Shown in pieces: positions 1 through 11,107 of a stretch of DNA of 64,000 bases. The notes below the pieces were generated by a model that was not told the DNA's origin, did no database searches, and was given only the letters and a program-made list of their open reading frames with translations. The DNA is from Apostichopus japonicus (taxonomy: Eukaryota > Echinodermata > Holothuroidea > Aspidochirotida > Stichopodidae), in assembly GCF_037975245.1 (NCBI RefSeq), contig NC_092579.1:6201001-6265000 (forward strand), given 5' to 3'. The position numbers and the translations under genes were made by a program. How positions within the stretch are numbered: the stretch's first letter is position 1; the number at the start of each line of letters is the position of its first letter.

Positions 1-2
1 CC

Positions 3-1466
3 TACCTCAGAAAAAGAGGGGTCACCCTCTACGTATATCTAGACGACTGGTTGGTAGTAGGGAACAGCCTATCGGAAGCAACCAACAACGTCCACAAAAC
101 GCTCCAGACCCTTCAAGAACTGGGCTGGATCGTGAACCAGAAGAAATCACGGCTATCACCTTCCCAGACGATCCAGTTCCTCGGGGCCATACTGGACTTC
201 ACCACCGGGGTAGCCCGACCCTCAGAAGAAAGAGTCGCGGCAGTCAAGGCGACCACACAACAGATCTTGGCACACCGGGGGTCACCAACGGGGACATGGC
301 TCCGGGCCCTGGGACTCATGGCCAGCCTCGTCGATATAGTGAGACTGTGCAGGCTACACATGCGACCTCTGCAACTGCACCTGCTGAGGTCCGCAGACCC
401 TACAGACCCAGACAAAACAACGCTCATCTACAGGTCAGAGGAGGTCACCCAACACTTTCGATGGTGGCTCGACCCAAACAACTGGAGTTCAGGGGTACCC
501 TTTGCGATACAGCTACCAATGACATCGATAACGACGGACGCGTCACTGTCCGGATGGGGAGCTCATTGGAGCAATCGCACAGCATGGGGGACGTGGTCCC
601 AAACAGAAAGATCTCTCCACATCAACATCCTGGAGATGATGGCGGTCAAAAGAGCCCTGGAAGTTTTCAACGACCACGTACAGGGAACGATAACCACAAT
701 CTTCACCGACAACACGACAGTGGTGGCCTACATCAATCGGCAGGGGGGCACCCGCTCAGAGAGACTGTGCCGACTCGCGTGGGAGGTGATAACAGCGGCC
801 GAGGACTCCGGCACGATCCTACGGGCTTCCCACATCGCAGGCAAGCTCAACGTGATGGCGGACGCCTTATCCAGGGGGCATATAGACCCCAACGAATGGT
901 CTCTGGAACAGGAGACTTGCGACAGAATCTTTTCGATCTTCGGCAGGCCCACGATAGACCTGTTCGCAACACACAAGAACAACAAACTCCAGACCTTCTG
1001 TTCCAGACGATTCCACCCCCTGGCCTACCACACGGACGCAATGTCCCTCTCCTGGGACCACATGGATGCGTACATCTTCCCGCCGCTGTGTATGATCGGA
1101 CAAGTCCTCAGGAAAATTCGGAACTCCAAGGGCAGGTTCACACTAATAGCCCCGTTCTGGCCTCGCAGAGCCTGGTTCGCCGAGATCCCCCAACTCCTCA
1201 TGGACGTCCCAGTGAGTCTACCGGACAAGCCTCACCTACTGTCCCAGAGACAGGGAACTCTCTCCCACCCAGACATCAAGGGGTTACAATTAGTTGCCTG
1301 GAGGCTGTCCGGTCTTCCCTACGACAGAGAGGCTTTTCAGAAGCAGCTGCCGCGATGGCAGCCGACGCTAGAAGGGGAACGACCGCAGCGACTTACGATT
1401 CCTGTCTGCGGAAGTTCGACCAATGGTGCCGACCGAGACAGATACTGCTGCCTGCTGCCTCTGTGA
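3..1466 (+). CDS. DIRS reverse transcriptase / RNase H polyprotein, 5'-truncated by the window edge
   Basis: The frame is open from base 3 and begins inside the reverse transcriptase: the catalytic YLDDW motif is encoded at 36-50, followed by a thumb-like region with QFLGAILD near 175-200. RNase H follows with all four expected acidic positions: TDASLSGWGAHW (about 535-570), the Glu of NILEMMAV (about 625-650), the Asp of FTDNTTVV (about 702-726) and the Asp of MADALSR (about 855-875). The C-terminal part contains DLFATHKNNKL and the APFWPRRAW segment, a region conserved after RNase H in DIRS proteins. It ends at a TGA at 1464-1466. It would copy element RNA into DNA. The N-terminus and any gag-like ORF lie outside the window. 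No frameshift is seen. Confidence 0.88.
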   Translation, partial: YLRKRGVTLYVYLDDWLVVGNSLSEATNNVHKTLQTLQELGWIVNQKKSRLSPSQTIQFLGAILDFTTGVARPSEERVAAVKATTQQILAHRGSPTGTWLRALGLMASLVDIVRLCRLHMRPLQLHLLRSADPTDPDKTTLIYRSEEVTQHFRWWLDPNNWSSGVPFAIQLPMTSITTDASLSGWGAHWSNRTAWGTWSQTERSLHINILEMMAVKRALEVFNDHVQGTITTIFTDNTTVVAYINRQGGTRSERLCRLAWEVITAAEDSGTILRASHIAGKLNVMADALSRGHIDPNEWSLEQETCDRIFSIFGRPTIDLFATHKNNKLQTFCSRRFHPLAYHTDAMSLSWDHMDAYIFPPLCMIGQVLRKIRNSKGRFTLIAPFWPRRAWFAEIPQLLMDVPVSLPDKPHLLSQRQGTLSHPDIKGLQLVAWRLSGLPYDREAFQKQLPRWQPTLEGERPQRLTIPVCGSSTNGADRDRYCCLLPL

Positions 1467-2368
1467 CACAGATAGCCGAGTTCCTCCTCTCACTCTTTGG
1501 AGAGGGGAAACAAGTCTCCACCATCAGGAATTACAGGTCGGCCATCGCTGCCATCCACCAGGGCTTCCCAGATGGCTCCACACTGAGCAATAACCCGTAC
1601 ATTGCACAGCTCATCAAAGGCATGGCGAATCGTCGCCCACAGATCAGACGGCTAGCCCCCTCCTGGGGACTCTCAGCAGTGTTACATGCCCTGGCAGGAC
1701 CACCATACGAACCAATGGCTAACGCCTCCCTGGCTGCCCTCACAAAAAAGACACTCTTCCTCGTCGCAGTGGCGTCAGCAAGAAGGAGGAGTTGCCTCCA
1801 CGCCCTATCCACCAAGCAGAATCACATCAGATTTGAGGGCCACGGGGTGAGGATGGTTCCAGACCCGTCATTTATTGCAAAGAACCAGACCTTGACCTTC
1901 CTGCCAGGAGACATTTTCATCCCGGAAATTAAGACCATGTCATCAGTAGCCGAGGACAAACGATGGTGTCCAGTCAGGGCACTGAAGTGGTACCTGAGCA
2001 AGACAGAGAAGTTAAGACAATCAACTTCTCTCTTCATCATACCACGACCACCCTACGCAGCGGCCTCCAAAGACACTCTATCCAGGTGGCTAGTAGAGAT
2101 CATACGCCCGTTCACATCGGGGACCTCCCGACCAAGGGCTCACGACGTCAGAGGGGCCGCGGCCTCTACAGCCCTATTCGCCGGCATCCCGATAGAGGAC
2201 ATACTCAAAGCAGCAGCGTGGAAAACTCCAACTACGTTCGTCGCCTGCTACTTGACCGACACTTTACACGCCGAAGCGGCATTTGGTAGCGCGGTGATGC
2301 GAGGTCCGGTGGGTAACAGGTCCCACCCCTCGGGCCTCCCACCATCGGGCAGTGCCACTCGGTGCTAA
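1280..2368 (+). CDS. DIRS tyrosine recombinase (phage-integrase fold)
   Basis: This frame overlaps the end of the RT/RNase H frame by about 190 nt, the usual DIRS arrangement. An N-terminal core-binding domain (RNYRSAIAAIHQGF, about 1525-1565) is followed by the catalytic domain. The first catalytic arginine lies in the ASARRRS block (arginines at 1781-1789), the H-x-x-R box is AHDVRG (His 2141-2143, Arg 2150-2152), and the nucleophilic tyrosine is in FVACYLTD (Tyr codon 2249-2251). These are the signature residues of tyrosine recombinases that insert circular DIRS DNA. The frame is actually open back to 296, but residues before about 1280 look like an out-of-frame reading of RNase H. The true start is unknown; an ATG at 1355 is one candidate. 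It ends at the TAA at 2366-2368. Confidence 0.87.
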   Translation, partial: GVTISCLEAVRSSLRQRGFSEAAAAMAADARRGTTAATYDSCLRKFDQWCRPRQILLPAASVTQIAEFLLSLFGEGKQVSTIRNYRSAIAAIHQGFPDGSTLSNNPYIAQLIKGMANRRPQIRRLAPSWGLSAVLHALAGPPYEPMANASLAALTKKTLFLVAVASARRRSCLHALSTKQNHIRFEGHGVRMVPDPSFIAKNQTLTFLPGDIFIPEIKTMSSVAEDKRWCPVRALKWYLSKTEKLRQSTSLFIIPRPPYAAASKDTLSRWLVEIIRPFTSGTSRPRAHDVRGAAASTALFAGIPIEDILKAAAWKTPTTFVACYLTDTLHAEAAFGSAVMRGPVGNRSHPSGLPPSGSATRC

Positions 2369-2459
2369 GGTTGTGAGGAGACAGGTAAGCGAGGAGCGAA
2401 GTAAATATTCCAAAACTTACTGGTTTGGATATTTACGAGTGACAAGCTTACCTGTCTCC
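2361..2459 (+). repeat. DIRS internal repeat region: 30-bp direct repeat and complement of the right terminal repeat
   Basis: Bases 2361-2390 repeat exactly at 3009-3038. Within this segment the 14 bases at 2377-2390 are the inverted complement of 2446-2459. Bases 2405-2459 are complementary, with one mismatch, to 3025-3079 at the right end. In DIRS elements an internal complementary region templates the ends during circle formation; this segment is placed correctly for that, immediately overlapping the recombinase stop codon. Confidence 0.75.
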
Positions 2460-3008
2460 ATTCCCGCCTCCCTCCCCCGAGAGGGTGGTGGGACACAGCC
2501 GGACGGAGGAGCGGTCGCTCGACTTGACTCACGACTCCGAGCTTCACACCAGATAGACAGAACCACCATCCACCAGAGAGCCATCAACTATGTCTATCGA
2601 TGAGTGTACCTATGTGCTTCCGTATGCGTTTGCGTACATAGTCTTCCACTTACGTTCTCACCTAAGTTGGTCTAAGGGTAACAAGTGGCGGACCGTAAAT
2701 CTTTAGGCTCCTTGTTAGTGTAAGGGGTAGTTCCGCCTGCAGGGTTCAGGAGAGTGTCCCCCCTTCCCGCTGCGCCGGGGAGGGTTACACTCCCCCCTGC
2801 TAGGAAGGCGTCAGTGAATTTTTTGGGAAGTTAACTCGACGGGGGTCGTTGGGGGTGGCCAGTCCTTGCCACCCCCACTCCCGCGTCCGTGAGGCCACTC
2901 TTCAGGAATGGTCTCATGAGAAAGGAGGAGGGACCGGAAGGGGGGTCCGGTCATAGAGGGCGCACAGTGTTATTTATTTACCAGGACTTTATAGGCACGG
3001 TAGAATGG

Positions 3009-3079
3009 GGTGCTAAGGTTGTGAGGAGACAGGTAAGCTCGTCACTCGTAAATATCCAAACCAGTAAGTTTTGGAATAT
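3009..3079 (+). repeat. DIRS right terminal repeat
   Basis: It begins with the 30-bp direct repeat shared with 2361-2390 and continues as the inverted complement of 2405-2459. It marks the right edge of the DIRS copy. Its sequence, in reverse orientation, is recognisably related to stretches at 15825-15940 and 22701-22800. Confidence 0.75.
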
Positions 3080-3085
3080 ACACGG

Positions 3086-6000
3086 CAAAATGTTTATTTC
3101 TCACCTTACCACTTTGACCTTGAACTGGCTAGAGCTCTGACTCCAACTTTTATACCCAATTATAAAGAAATGTGAACTTAACGATATGCCAACAACTACT
3201 GTAAGGTGTGTTTACATTGAGGTGTATTCTATTTTTGAAGTAGGAAATTAGATGTAATGTTTTAGGGAACAGTATGCTTTCTTTGAAATCAAACCTGTTT
3301 GCATGCTTCAAGTTCCCTTTGGGTGTACAGAACGTGTCAATTTCAAATGGTGTTAGTTTATCACGAAAAACGGAGAATAACTGAATGCAAGCTTCACCAG
3401 GAGGCTTAATATTTAAGAATACATTTCTCTTCTGTCAGTCAAAGCTGAATTTTCCTATATAATTGAGTGCGATGCAAATGGCTTTAAACTACAAAGATCT
3501 CTTAATAGTTAGAATGGGTGCTATCTAAATATGTGTGTTTATTACATACGTCTTGGTCAAGGTTTCACAAAGTTAACAACCGATGCAAAATACAGCTTTA
3601 ATGCAAAGATGTGGTAGACTTCCAGTTCTATTTCCTTCCCATAGATACCTTAGCATTAAGCTCACTGTAGTGGAATGAATTAATTCCTACATGATATTTC
3701 AAGGTTATTCTGTGAATCTCTGTATACCTTTGCACATTGGAAATAACTAACTATAAGGTACAGTGAAAACTGGATTATCCAGACTGCTATTCTCAGCATT
3801 CTGGATTATCCAGATTAGATTTTCAACCATTAATTGTCTAATATTATATAATAGTAACCGATGGTAATACAAGTGCAGTACAAAGTGTCACAAACACACA
3901 CAGGGGATTAAATGCTGAATAACTTTACAGAGGATTTGTGAATTGCCAACAGCTTTGGCAGAGACTGTAGTAAATGCAGGCACAGGACTTGACATAAGCC
4001 TCAAAAAAGGGCACAGCAAAAATGCCATTGGTGGGTTTCAATCCTGAAGGGCATCATGGGAAGGGAGGGGCATGACGGCAGAAATGAATCTGAGGAATAA
4101 TCAAACAAAATCTCTTCAAGATGGAACTTAGTTCACTACTCGTAATGTACAGCACTTAAAAATGGGTTAAATGACGACAAACCAAAAGGGCACGACGGCT
4201 ACTTTTGCCGTTGGCTGGGTGTGTTTTGCAGGGGCACCTCAGCAGGCATGGAGGGCATGACAGCTTTTTGCCACCGGTGCCATCGGTTATGTCAAGCCCC
4301 TGCAGGTAATTAGGGAAATATGTAGGTAAATGGGAGGTGAGCATCAGAGCCCATAGACTCCTAAGCCAGGTCAGCTGAGTGGATTCTCGTTTTCAGGTAA
4401 CGTTGCCTGTATTTTGTAATTACACCCAGGGTTTCGTACTCCTACTCTGGGCAGCTTTGACTCTCGTAAAGTACTCACGCCGATACCAAGGGGAAATTAT
4501 ACTTCATTGTACTCATACTGATGCATAGCGGAGCGGTAGTGTTCTACTCACTCAATAAGTCTGTTTCACAGTACTCGATGTCAGGGATCCTCTAAAGGAT
4601 TCTGTACAAAACTTGAATCAGCCAGAAATAAAAAAAAAAATTTTAATAGTTATTTTCTGGCTACATTGGGAAAAATACACAAAGATTCGTCTGGTGTGTG
4701 ATTTACAGTATGTTTCAATTTATGGGTTGTTTCAAGTGGTACTTGGGAAATCTGAAAAGGAATGTTTATGTAGATGCACTAGCTAACTTAAAGCAGTAAA
4801 TGGAGTCCAACACCTAGAGCTGTTGTTTACACAGTGGTTGAATCTGACAGTGTATCGTGTAGAGTTACATGTCTCGGAAAATCACTCAGGAAGTGGATGT
4901 TTCAAAACAGAAAAGTATTGAGTAGAAAGTATTACCTACTCTGCTTCTTCGGTAAAGTGAGATACTGTCAGGAAATAATTGGTCAGAGGACACCTTTTCA
5001 AGCAAAGTCAAACTGTGTGTTAGGGCTGCGAAAACAACGTTTAAGGCAGCTTTCTACATCATGGATCAGACCACTTGATCGTGTGTTGACATCAGATGAT
5101 CAGATCCCCCCCTTGCTTGGTATCAGACCCTTCCCTCATGATCACTGGACAGACAAGTTGAGGCTGGTATCCATATAAAGCAGTGGGATGTGAATGACAG
5201 ATAACAACCGAAATTAGAGATCACAGCTGATCCTGGGTGAACCTGGAGCTGTGTTTATGTTACAAATTTAACACAGAGGGAGAAGTCTGTCTGATCATTC
5301 CCGGATCCTAATCTATCACAGGGTCTGATATGTGAGCGATGGGAGGGGTTCAACATCCCCTATTAAAGTTTGATCAATTGTGATCTCAATATTTTGACTA
5401 ATGTCTCAGTATAGTCTTGGTGAGGAGAAATTTTCAACAAGAATGCTTTAATGTGTTACAAGGAAATAGAAACATGCACACAGTAGGTTTCATGGTTGAG
5501 GTGAAGGCTAAGTGCTTGTGAGCTGTATATAGGTTGTTGTAACAATACTCAATTTTACAGCATTTTTTTTTTGGTTTGTAGTATGTGTTTTTCTCCTTTA
5601 TAAGGAATAGTTTTTTGAACCGTCACCCAAAGTATACAAGTATCACAAGGAAATTGAAACAGCAAACTGCATGGAGAACAAAATCAGTCAGTTTTTTAAA
5701 TTAAGCAAGGGGTGGGTATAGGGGTGGGGATAGGGTATAGGGGTGGGGATAGGGTATAGAGGTGGGTATAGGGTATAGGGGTGGGGATAAGGAGGGTTAG
5801 GGGTGTAGGCATCAACACAGACATTGAAATAAAATAGCTAGAAAAGGTATAAATATAAAAAGTATGACAGATTCCACTCCCGCTGCCTACCCTATAGCTC
5901 CTCCCCACACCCCCAAACTCCACCACTCCCTTTCACGACCCGCACCCCACCATGACCTACATGTGAAGGCCAAGCATGATGTCTCGCATGCACTAATAAG

Positions 6001-7178
6001 ATCACAGTTTATGTACGGTCTTTGTTATATCGATGAGGACTGGTGGTTGAGAACATTGGATGAAAGTGGTTTTAAAGTAATATGGATTTCATTGATCTGT
6101 CCTACAGTGACCAGATGTGTGCTATTAATATGAACACTACTTATATTGAACAAGGCATTGGGTCAGTAGATTGTAGAACAAAAGGAGAATGTCACTTTAT
6201 CACTGTAATGGAAATGGTGTGACCATTATATAACATGTATGACAGCTAGGTCACAAATGACCACAAATTATGACCAATGAAAATGTACACATACAGTATA
6301 TCTTTCCATTGTACGTTTTGATGAATTTAATTCAATTTCCTCTGCTCTTTTCAAATTTTGTGTATAATTTCCCAGTCAATTTCCCATTGTTCATGTATAA
6401 TGTGAATTTTATTTCCTGTTAACTGAACACTCTTTGTCGACTAGTCTCTCTGGAACGAGTTAAGATATGATCTGTGTTTCTGATTGTTGTTTTGTTATAA
6501 TAGTTTCCAATGTGTTTAAGACTATATGCTGAATCTGTGTGACAGTACATACATAATTGAAGGTAACCACAAAATTATGACCAATAAAAATACATGTACA
6601 CTTTTGACTGATTTCCATCTCTCTTGCAAGTTTTTGATGACTCTAACTGCTATTCCATTTATTCTGTACGAAATCATTTCCTGTTCATCTTACTCACGAC
6701 AGCCACAGGCAATAATGTCATATGATCTGTTGTTACTAATTGTTTTGTTTTATAAGTTTTTAAAATACTATGCTACATCCGTACATCAGTATGTATACAT
6801 GTGTGAAGTGTATCTATGAAATGAAACCCTAGTTGTCGTATGTAAATAGAAAAAACCCAATTGGATTGTTTTAGTAAACACTTATAATGTGCTTGACAAC
6901 AGCAGAGAAAGGAAGTTTATAGGTTCAAACGTAGCAAATCGAAAGGAACGTTAGAGCCAATTTCTTCTTTTCCTGTCTCTTTTCTTGTCTTTAACGAGGA
7001 AACCAGCTTGGCCTGTTTATTTGTAAAGTTCGGGAGAGTATATTTATCATAAATGGATGATATTATGTAAAAATTGTATGTAAACACTATGCTGCTATAT
7101 GCATACATGTGTTGTGTAGATCTCAGCGATACTTTAGCGATGCGACTATAACTTAAGTATGTAATTTCAATTTGTGGT
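3086..7178. other. Intergenic DNA without recognised gene
   Basis: No ORF with recognisable protein similarity or splice-flanked coding block was seen on either strand. Visible items are two copies of a CTGGATTATCCAGA-like motif at about 3772-3816 (possible transposon end), blocks around 4010-4270 that repeat a GGGCA-TGACGGC theme, and a G-rich minisatellite at 5708-5802. ORFs of 60-114 codons here have no supporting features. Confidence 0.6.
5708..5802. repeat. G-rich minisatellite
   Basis: About five imperfect repeats built from GGGTATAGGGGTGGGGATA, partly doubled. The G-runs lie on the + strand and could form a G-quadruplex. The apparent antisense ORF here is a by-product of the repeat. 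Confidence 0.8.
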
Positions 7179-7547
7179 TTAAAAGGGGTGTGAAGACTCG
7201 TGCACAGAGAAACGTCTGATGCGGGTCATCTGACCTAGTTTCGAATGAGTTGTAACAGAAGTGTTAGACACCATTATCGATCACAGAAAATATACACACT
7301 GCTTGCTACCGTGTATTAATTAGACACTAATGTACAGTCAGTACATACAGCTACGGTCAATACCCACAACACAGTGTACATAGCAGCGATGGACATCTCA
7401 GGTCTAGATAAAAGATAACAAGGTATCACGTTTCATTACTGTCTGCATTTTGTAGCGACAAGAAGAAAACTTCACTGGCAAGCAGCGGAAAGTTAACTTT
7501 TTTCATAGGGCCACAAATGGTTTGGGGCGAGTATTCAATGCCTTTAA
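7179..7547 (+). mobile_element. TTAA-flanked MITE, copy 1 (full length)
   Basis: The element is bounded by TTAA at both ends (7179-7182 and 7544-7547). Inside are inverted ends reading AGGGTGTGAAGACTCG on the left and the complement of AGGCATTGAAGACTCG on the right, with small mismatches. The same ~365-bp sequence occurs five more times in this window. It has no coding capacity. TTAA target sites suggest piggyBac-type mobilisation, but the terminal bases are not the classical CCC of piggyBac, so the superfamily is inferred. Confidence 0.8.
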
Positions 7548-7905
7548 AGTGGTATATTAATTATATCAATTTTAATTTTTTTTTTTTAGAAAATAAAAAA
7601 TCCATTTTGTATACACATTTGGTATTTTAAATTTATTGAGCATAGTGAAGGGAAACAGCAAGGAAGAATGGAGACAATAGCTTAAAATGAAGTGTAAATC
7701 ATTTTTAATATTGTTGAATTTTTTTAGGACCCGAAGTGAAAATAGTTGAGGGTGACAACAAATATGTACCCATTAATTGATAACGTTATCACTAATTAGA
7801 CTACGAAGGTACAGTAGATTTATCTCAGCTCATCTCAGCAGATATTGTTTTTAACCAAATTCTCAACCCCTGTAAAGGATCTAAGTTAAAGTACGCCTTG
7901 AATTA

Positions 7906-7965
7906 CTTCAAATGGTTGATCTCTTCCAAGAGTAGCTTCAAATGGTTGATCTCTTCCAAGAGTAG
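7906..7965. repeat. Perfect 30-bp tandem duplication
   Basis: Bases 7906-7935 are repeated exactly at 7936-7965. It sits just left of MITE copy 2. No function is suggested. Confidence 0.9.
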
Positions 7966-7992
7966 CTGATGCTGATTGGTTATACTTTTGAC

Positions 7993-10719
7993 TTAAAGGG
8001 TGTGAAGACTCGCGCAAAAAGAAACATCTAATGCAGGTAATCTGACCTAGTTTCAAATGAGGTGTAACAGAAGTGTTAGGGAAGCCTCGCAAATCTAACC
8101 GCCATGTCCGGGCCGGTGGATTTTTCCGCGGCTATAATGAGCACAGCCACAAGCAGATAATGAGTCACACTTGAGTGCACACTCTCTCCAAACCACCCTC
8201 CAGGCTATACAGTTACATTCACAGCCGCGGTCAAGTTTTTACTAAGCCGATTTGAACACAATAGTGAGTTGAACAAAACATCATAGCTAAGTCTCAAGGT
8301 ATTCAAACGTTTCAAAAAAGATAGTATGTTTATACGCCGTATTTTATCCTACTGCAGAAGCAAAACTTCTGTGAAAAATAAGTAAGGAAATGTGAATTTA
8401 CACTGCAGGAATCTAAAATGCTATCTTTCTTATTTTCCAAGTCGGCCAAGTAGGAACAAAAAGTTTCGTTGCCTTTTTGCAAGGACATTAAGTTTCCTGA
8501 ATTTTTAAGATTTAAAAATCTAAAAAACTGAAATCACAATCTCACTTCTTGTACACGTGCACATAAGCGTGAACCAGAGCCTAACATACGGGATGACTTT
8601 AGAATAATCCTACTAAGTTGTATAGAACAGGACCTAAACTACCTAGCTAGGTGAAAAAAAATCGGTTGACTGTAGGGAATTTTTCGCACTCCAACGAAGC
8701 TGTACTTTTTTTTAGCCAGCTAGATCGTAGACATCATGAGGATTGAACAAATGACGATAATTTCTTGTGAAAGAAATTTGAAATAAATGTGGAAAAAATG
8801 CGATTATCCTTTCTCCGTTTTAAGTGTAAATGTTATTCTAGCATTAAAGAAAGTTGAAAGAAATAAAGTTTATCAACTTCATTTACTGACTTTTGAACTT
8901 CGTAAAAAAAAACGTCCTTTACTACTCTGAAAATCAGTAGAGAAATTAGCAATTGTGTACAAACAGTAAGTTGGTACACCTTTCAAATTTTACGAAAGAT
9001 CGAGCAAAATACTTTCGAAAAATTCACGCGAAACTGGCATATCGTGCTAAATGCATTTAATGTCATGTAGACAAGGCTCTAGTACACCCATTTATGAATA
9101 AACCATATGACCACATCTGGCGGGGGAAAAAGAAAGTATTTTCTAGAATTTCCACCCCAAAAAAAGGAAAAATTAATATCCTACCATAGTTAAGTGTATA
9201 GTAAATAGCCTAACCACTTCGCCGGTTACGGATCTCACGTAACAACAAAAACACAACTAATTGTATTTTGCGAAGTTGACGTTTTCTACAAGGACATGGA
9301 AACAATATTTAGCATTCAGTTAATCATGCCAAGTGGCCTAAAACATGGGATTAAAAGGTTTACTTTCATAAAGATAGCCATACTGTAGCTATTGGGGCCT
9401 TGATATCGTGCTATGTCTGTATGGTATAGACTCGTGTATCATGGGGAATAGAATGTTTTGTTCATGCGGAGGAGCCGGTTGGCTTGAGGTGTGTTTTACT
9501 ACCTTAATGTTACGGGGATATATACTTTCCTTGAACGTCTAAGATAATATTTCGCATAACTTTACCGATCCTTTACTGACTTACCTAATTAATTCTAGAG
9601 TGGAGCCAAAATAGTTTACTCCATGAAAAGTTTTGTGGAAACGTGCCAAAAATGTTAACAAACAGGTGTTAAACAGGGGGGTTGTTTGGCAGTATGCCTA
9701 CGATGATATTTAAGTAGGGGTAAACACTGCAGTTGTAAACTGATGTACGTATAGTAAAATTTTCACCGAATAGTAACTTATATCTCTAACCACATGGCAG
9801 CCTAACACACTAAGTCAATTGGAAAATCAAAACCATCTGTTTATTCGTTGAATTTGTGTCGCAGTTAGCTTCAGAGATCAACGTTACGGTCGATGTTCTC
9901 TCTTTAACATACATATGTGGCATAGCTTAACTATTGTTTTGTTTAAATTCTGGTTTGTCAATATGGGTTTTCTGAAGCTCTTGGGGGCATATATTTAATG
10001 CAATGGCTGATTCAGTTTTTAATTCATAGTTACGTACCACTCGTTGAACAAGGCTCATAATGTATAGGCCCAGGTAAAGGCTGCTTTTATCGAACTTTCG
10101 AGTAGCGGAGTTTCACAATTGTTCATAAGAGACCCAAGAAATTTTATTTGTGAGGTTTGATAACGTGGAAGATTTGCAAGAATTATATAAAGTACTGAAT
10201 CTCGGACATTTGGTAGTGGCGGATTTTAGTGTATAAGTCACTTTGCAACATAAACTACCGCTCTATTGACTGTCAAAACCGCAAAAGTTAATCCGGTCAC
10301 TTGGCCAAGTTTGCTCATTGTTTGTGAAGAATAACCACCCTTGTGTTGTCAGGACGCTGTGCTCATTACTCCGGCTGGCAACCAGCATGTGTGCATTCAA
10401 CCATGGGACCAATATGCACATGCATAATGAGCAAGGAGTGCCAGATTTCCGCCGGCCCGGAACCGGCGGTTAGATTTGCGAGGCTTCCCTTAGACACCAC
10501 CATCGATCCCAGAAAATACACACACACAGCTTGCTACCATCGGTAATTTGTCAGTACATACAGCTGCGGTCAATACCCACAGCACAGTGTACAAACAATA
10601 CAGCCATGGACATCTCAGGTCTGCATTTTGTAGCGACACAAACAAACGTCACTTGCAAGCAACGGAAAGTTAACTTTTGCAGATGGCCGCGGTTTGGGGC
10701 GAGTCTTCAATGCCTTTAA
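7993..10719 (+). mobile_element. TTAA-flanked MITE, copy 2, split by a Harbinger-like insertion
   Basis: The 5' part of the MITE is at 7993-8078 and its 3' part at 10490-10719; TTAA bounds both ends. The break falls in the GTGTTAGACACC part of the MITE, where the trinucleotide TTA has been duplicated around the nested element at 8079-10489. The part after the break also carries a small internal deletion compared with the other copies. Confidence 0.8.
8079..10489. mobile_element. Non-autonomous PIF/Harbinger-like DNA transposon nested in the MITE
   Basis: The 2411-bp insert has terminal inverted repeats of about 25 perfect bases beginning GGGAAGCCTCGCAAATCTAA, and a further CCGGGCCGG match beyond a short divergent stretch. 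It is flanked by TTA on both sides (8076-8078 and 10490-10492), a 3-bp duplication typical of Harbinger elements. The empty site is known from the intact MITE copies. No ORF resembling a transposase or Myb-like protein is seen, so it must depend on proteins from elsewhere. Its interior, about 8915-9760, is shared with the hAT-type element at 31891-33272. Confidence 0.8.
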
Positions 10720-11045
10720 ATTACGATGTTGTTTAAATCCTCTGACATCGAGATTTTCAAAGCTGCCTTTATGTTCCCTTGGCAACGGTTTTTATCTTCT
10801 TTTAAGTAGGGGCTCACTTGAAATTTGGACTCAAATTTTTTCCTTATCAGTTTCAAAGTCAATTAATTTTGAAATGAAATACAAATTTAAATATTTGTAA
10901 ACTGATTCAAAAACTTTGTTTTGATAATGTTCCATTTATTGAAATTAATAAATAAGTTTAATATTCATTAATATGCTAAACAAAGACACACAGGCTTATG
11001 AGAGAGTTTCTCAAAGTAGAGACCAGTATTAGCAAGCTTTCAAAT

Positions 11046-11107
11046 CTGCCTTTTAAAAAATGTTTTGCCTTTTAAAAAATGTTTTGCCTTTTAAAAAATG
11101 TTTTGCC
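11046..11107. repeat. 20-bp unit repeated three times
   Basis: The block GCCTTTTAAAAAATGTTTT(T) occurs three times in a row without interruption. A short tandem array with no sign of function. Confidence 0.85.

Larger units (their letters stand above)
1..3085 (+). mobile_element. DIRS-type tyrosine-recombinase retrotransposon, left part beyond the window edge
   Basis: The stretch carries, in order, a reverse transcriptase entering at its YLDD active site, RNase H, a conserved post-RNase H region, a tyrosine recombinase in a second overlapping frame, and a pair of repeats near the right end. That combination (RT/RH plus tyrosine recombinase, no DDE integrase, no LTRs, an internal complementary region and inverted terminal repeats) defines DIRS elements, which integrate through a circular intermediate. 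A 30-bp direct repeat lies at 2361-2390 and 3009-3038, and 2405-2459 is the inverted complement of 3025-3079 with one mismatch in 55. The right boundary near 3079-3085 is inferred from the end of the inverted repeat. Both visible frames are free of stops over their domains, so the copy looks young. GC content is clearly higher than in the flanking DNA. Confidence 0.9.

Noticed and set aside
3771-3830. Paired CTGGATTATCCAGA motifs as ends of a pogo/Tigger-type element
   Set aside because: The two motifs are too close together and no partner terminus or target duplication was identified.
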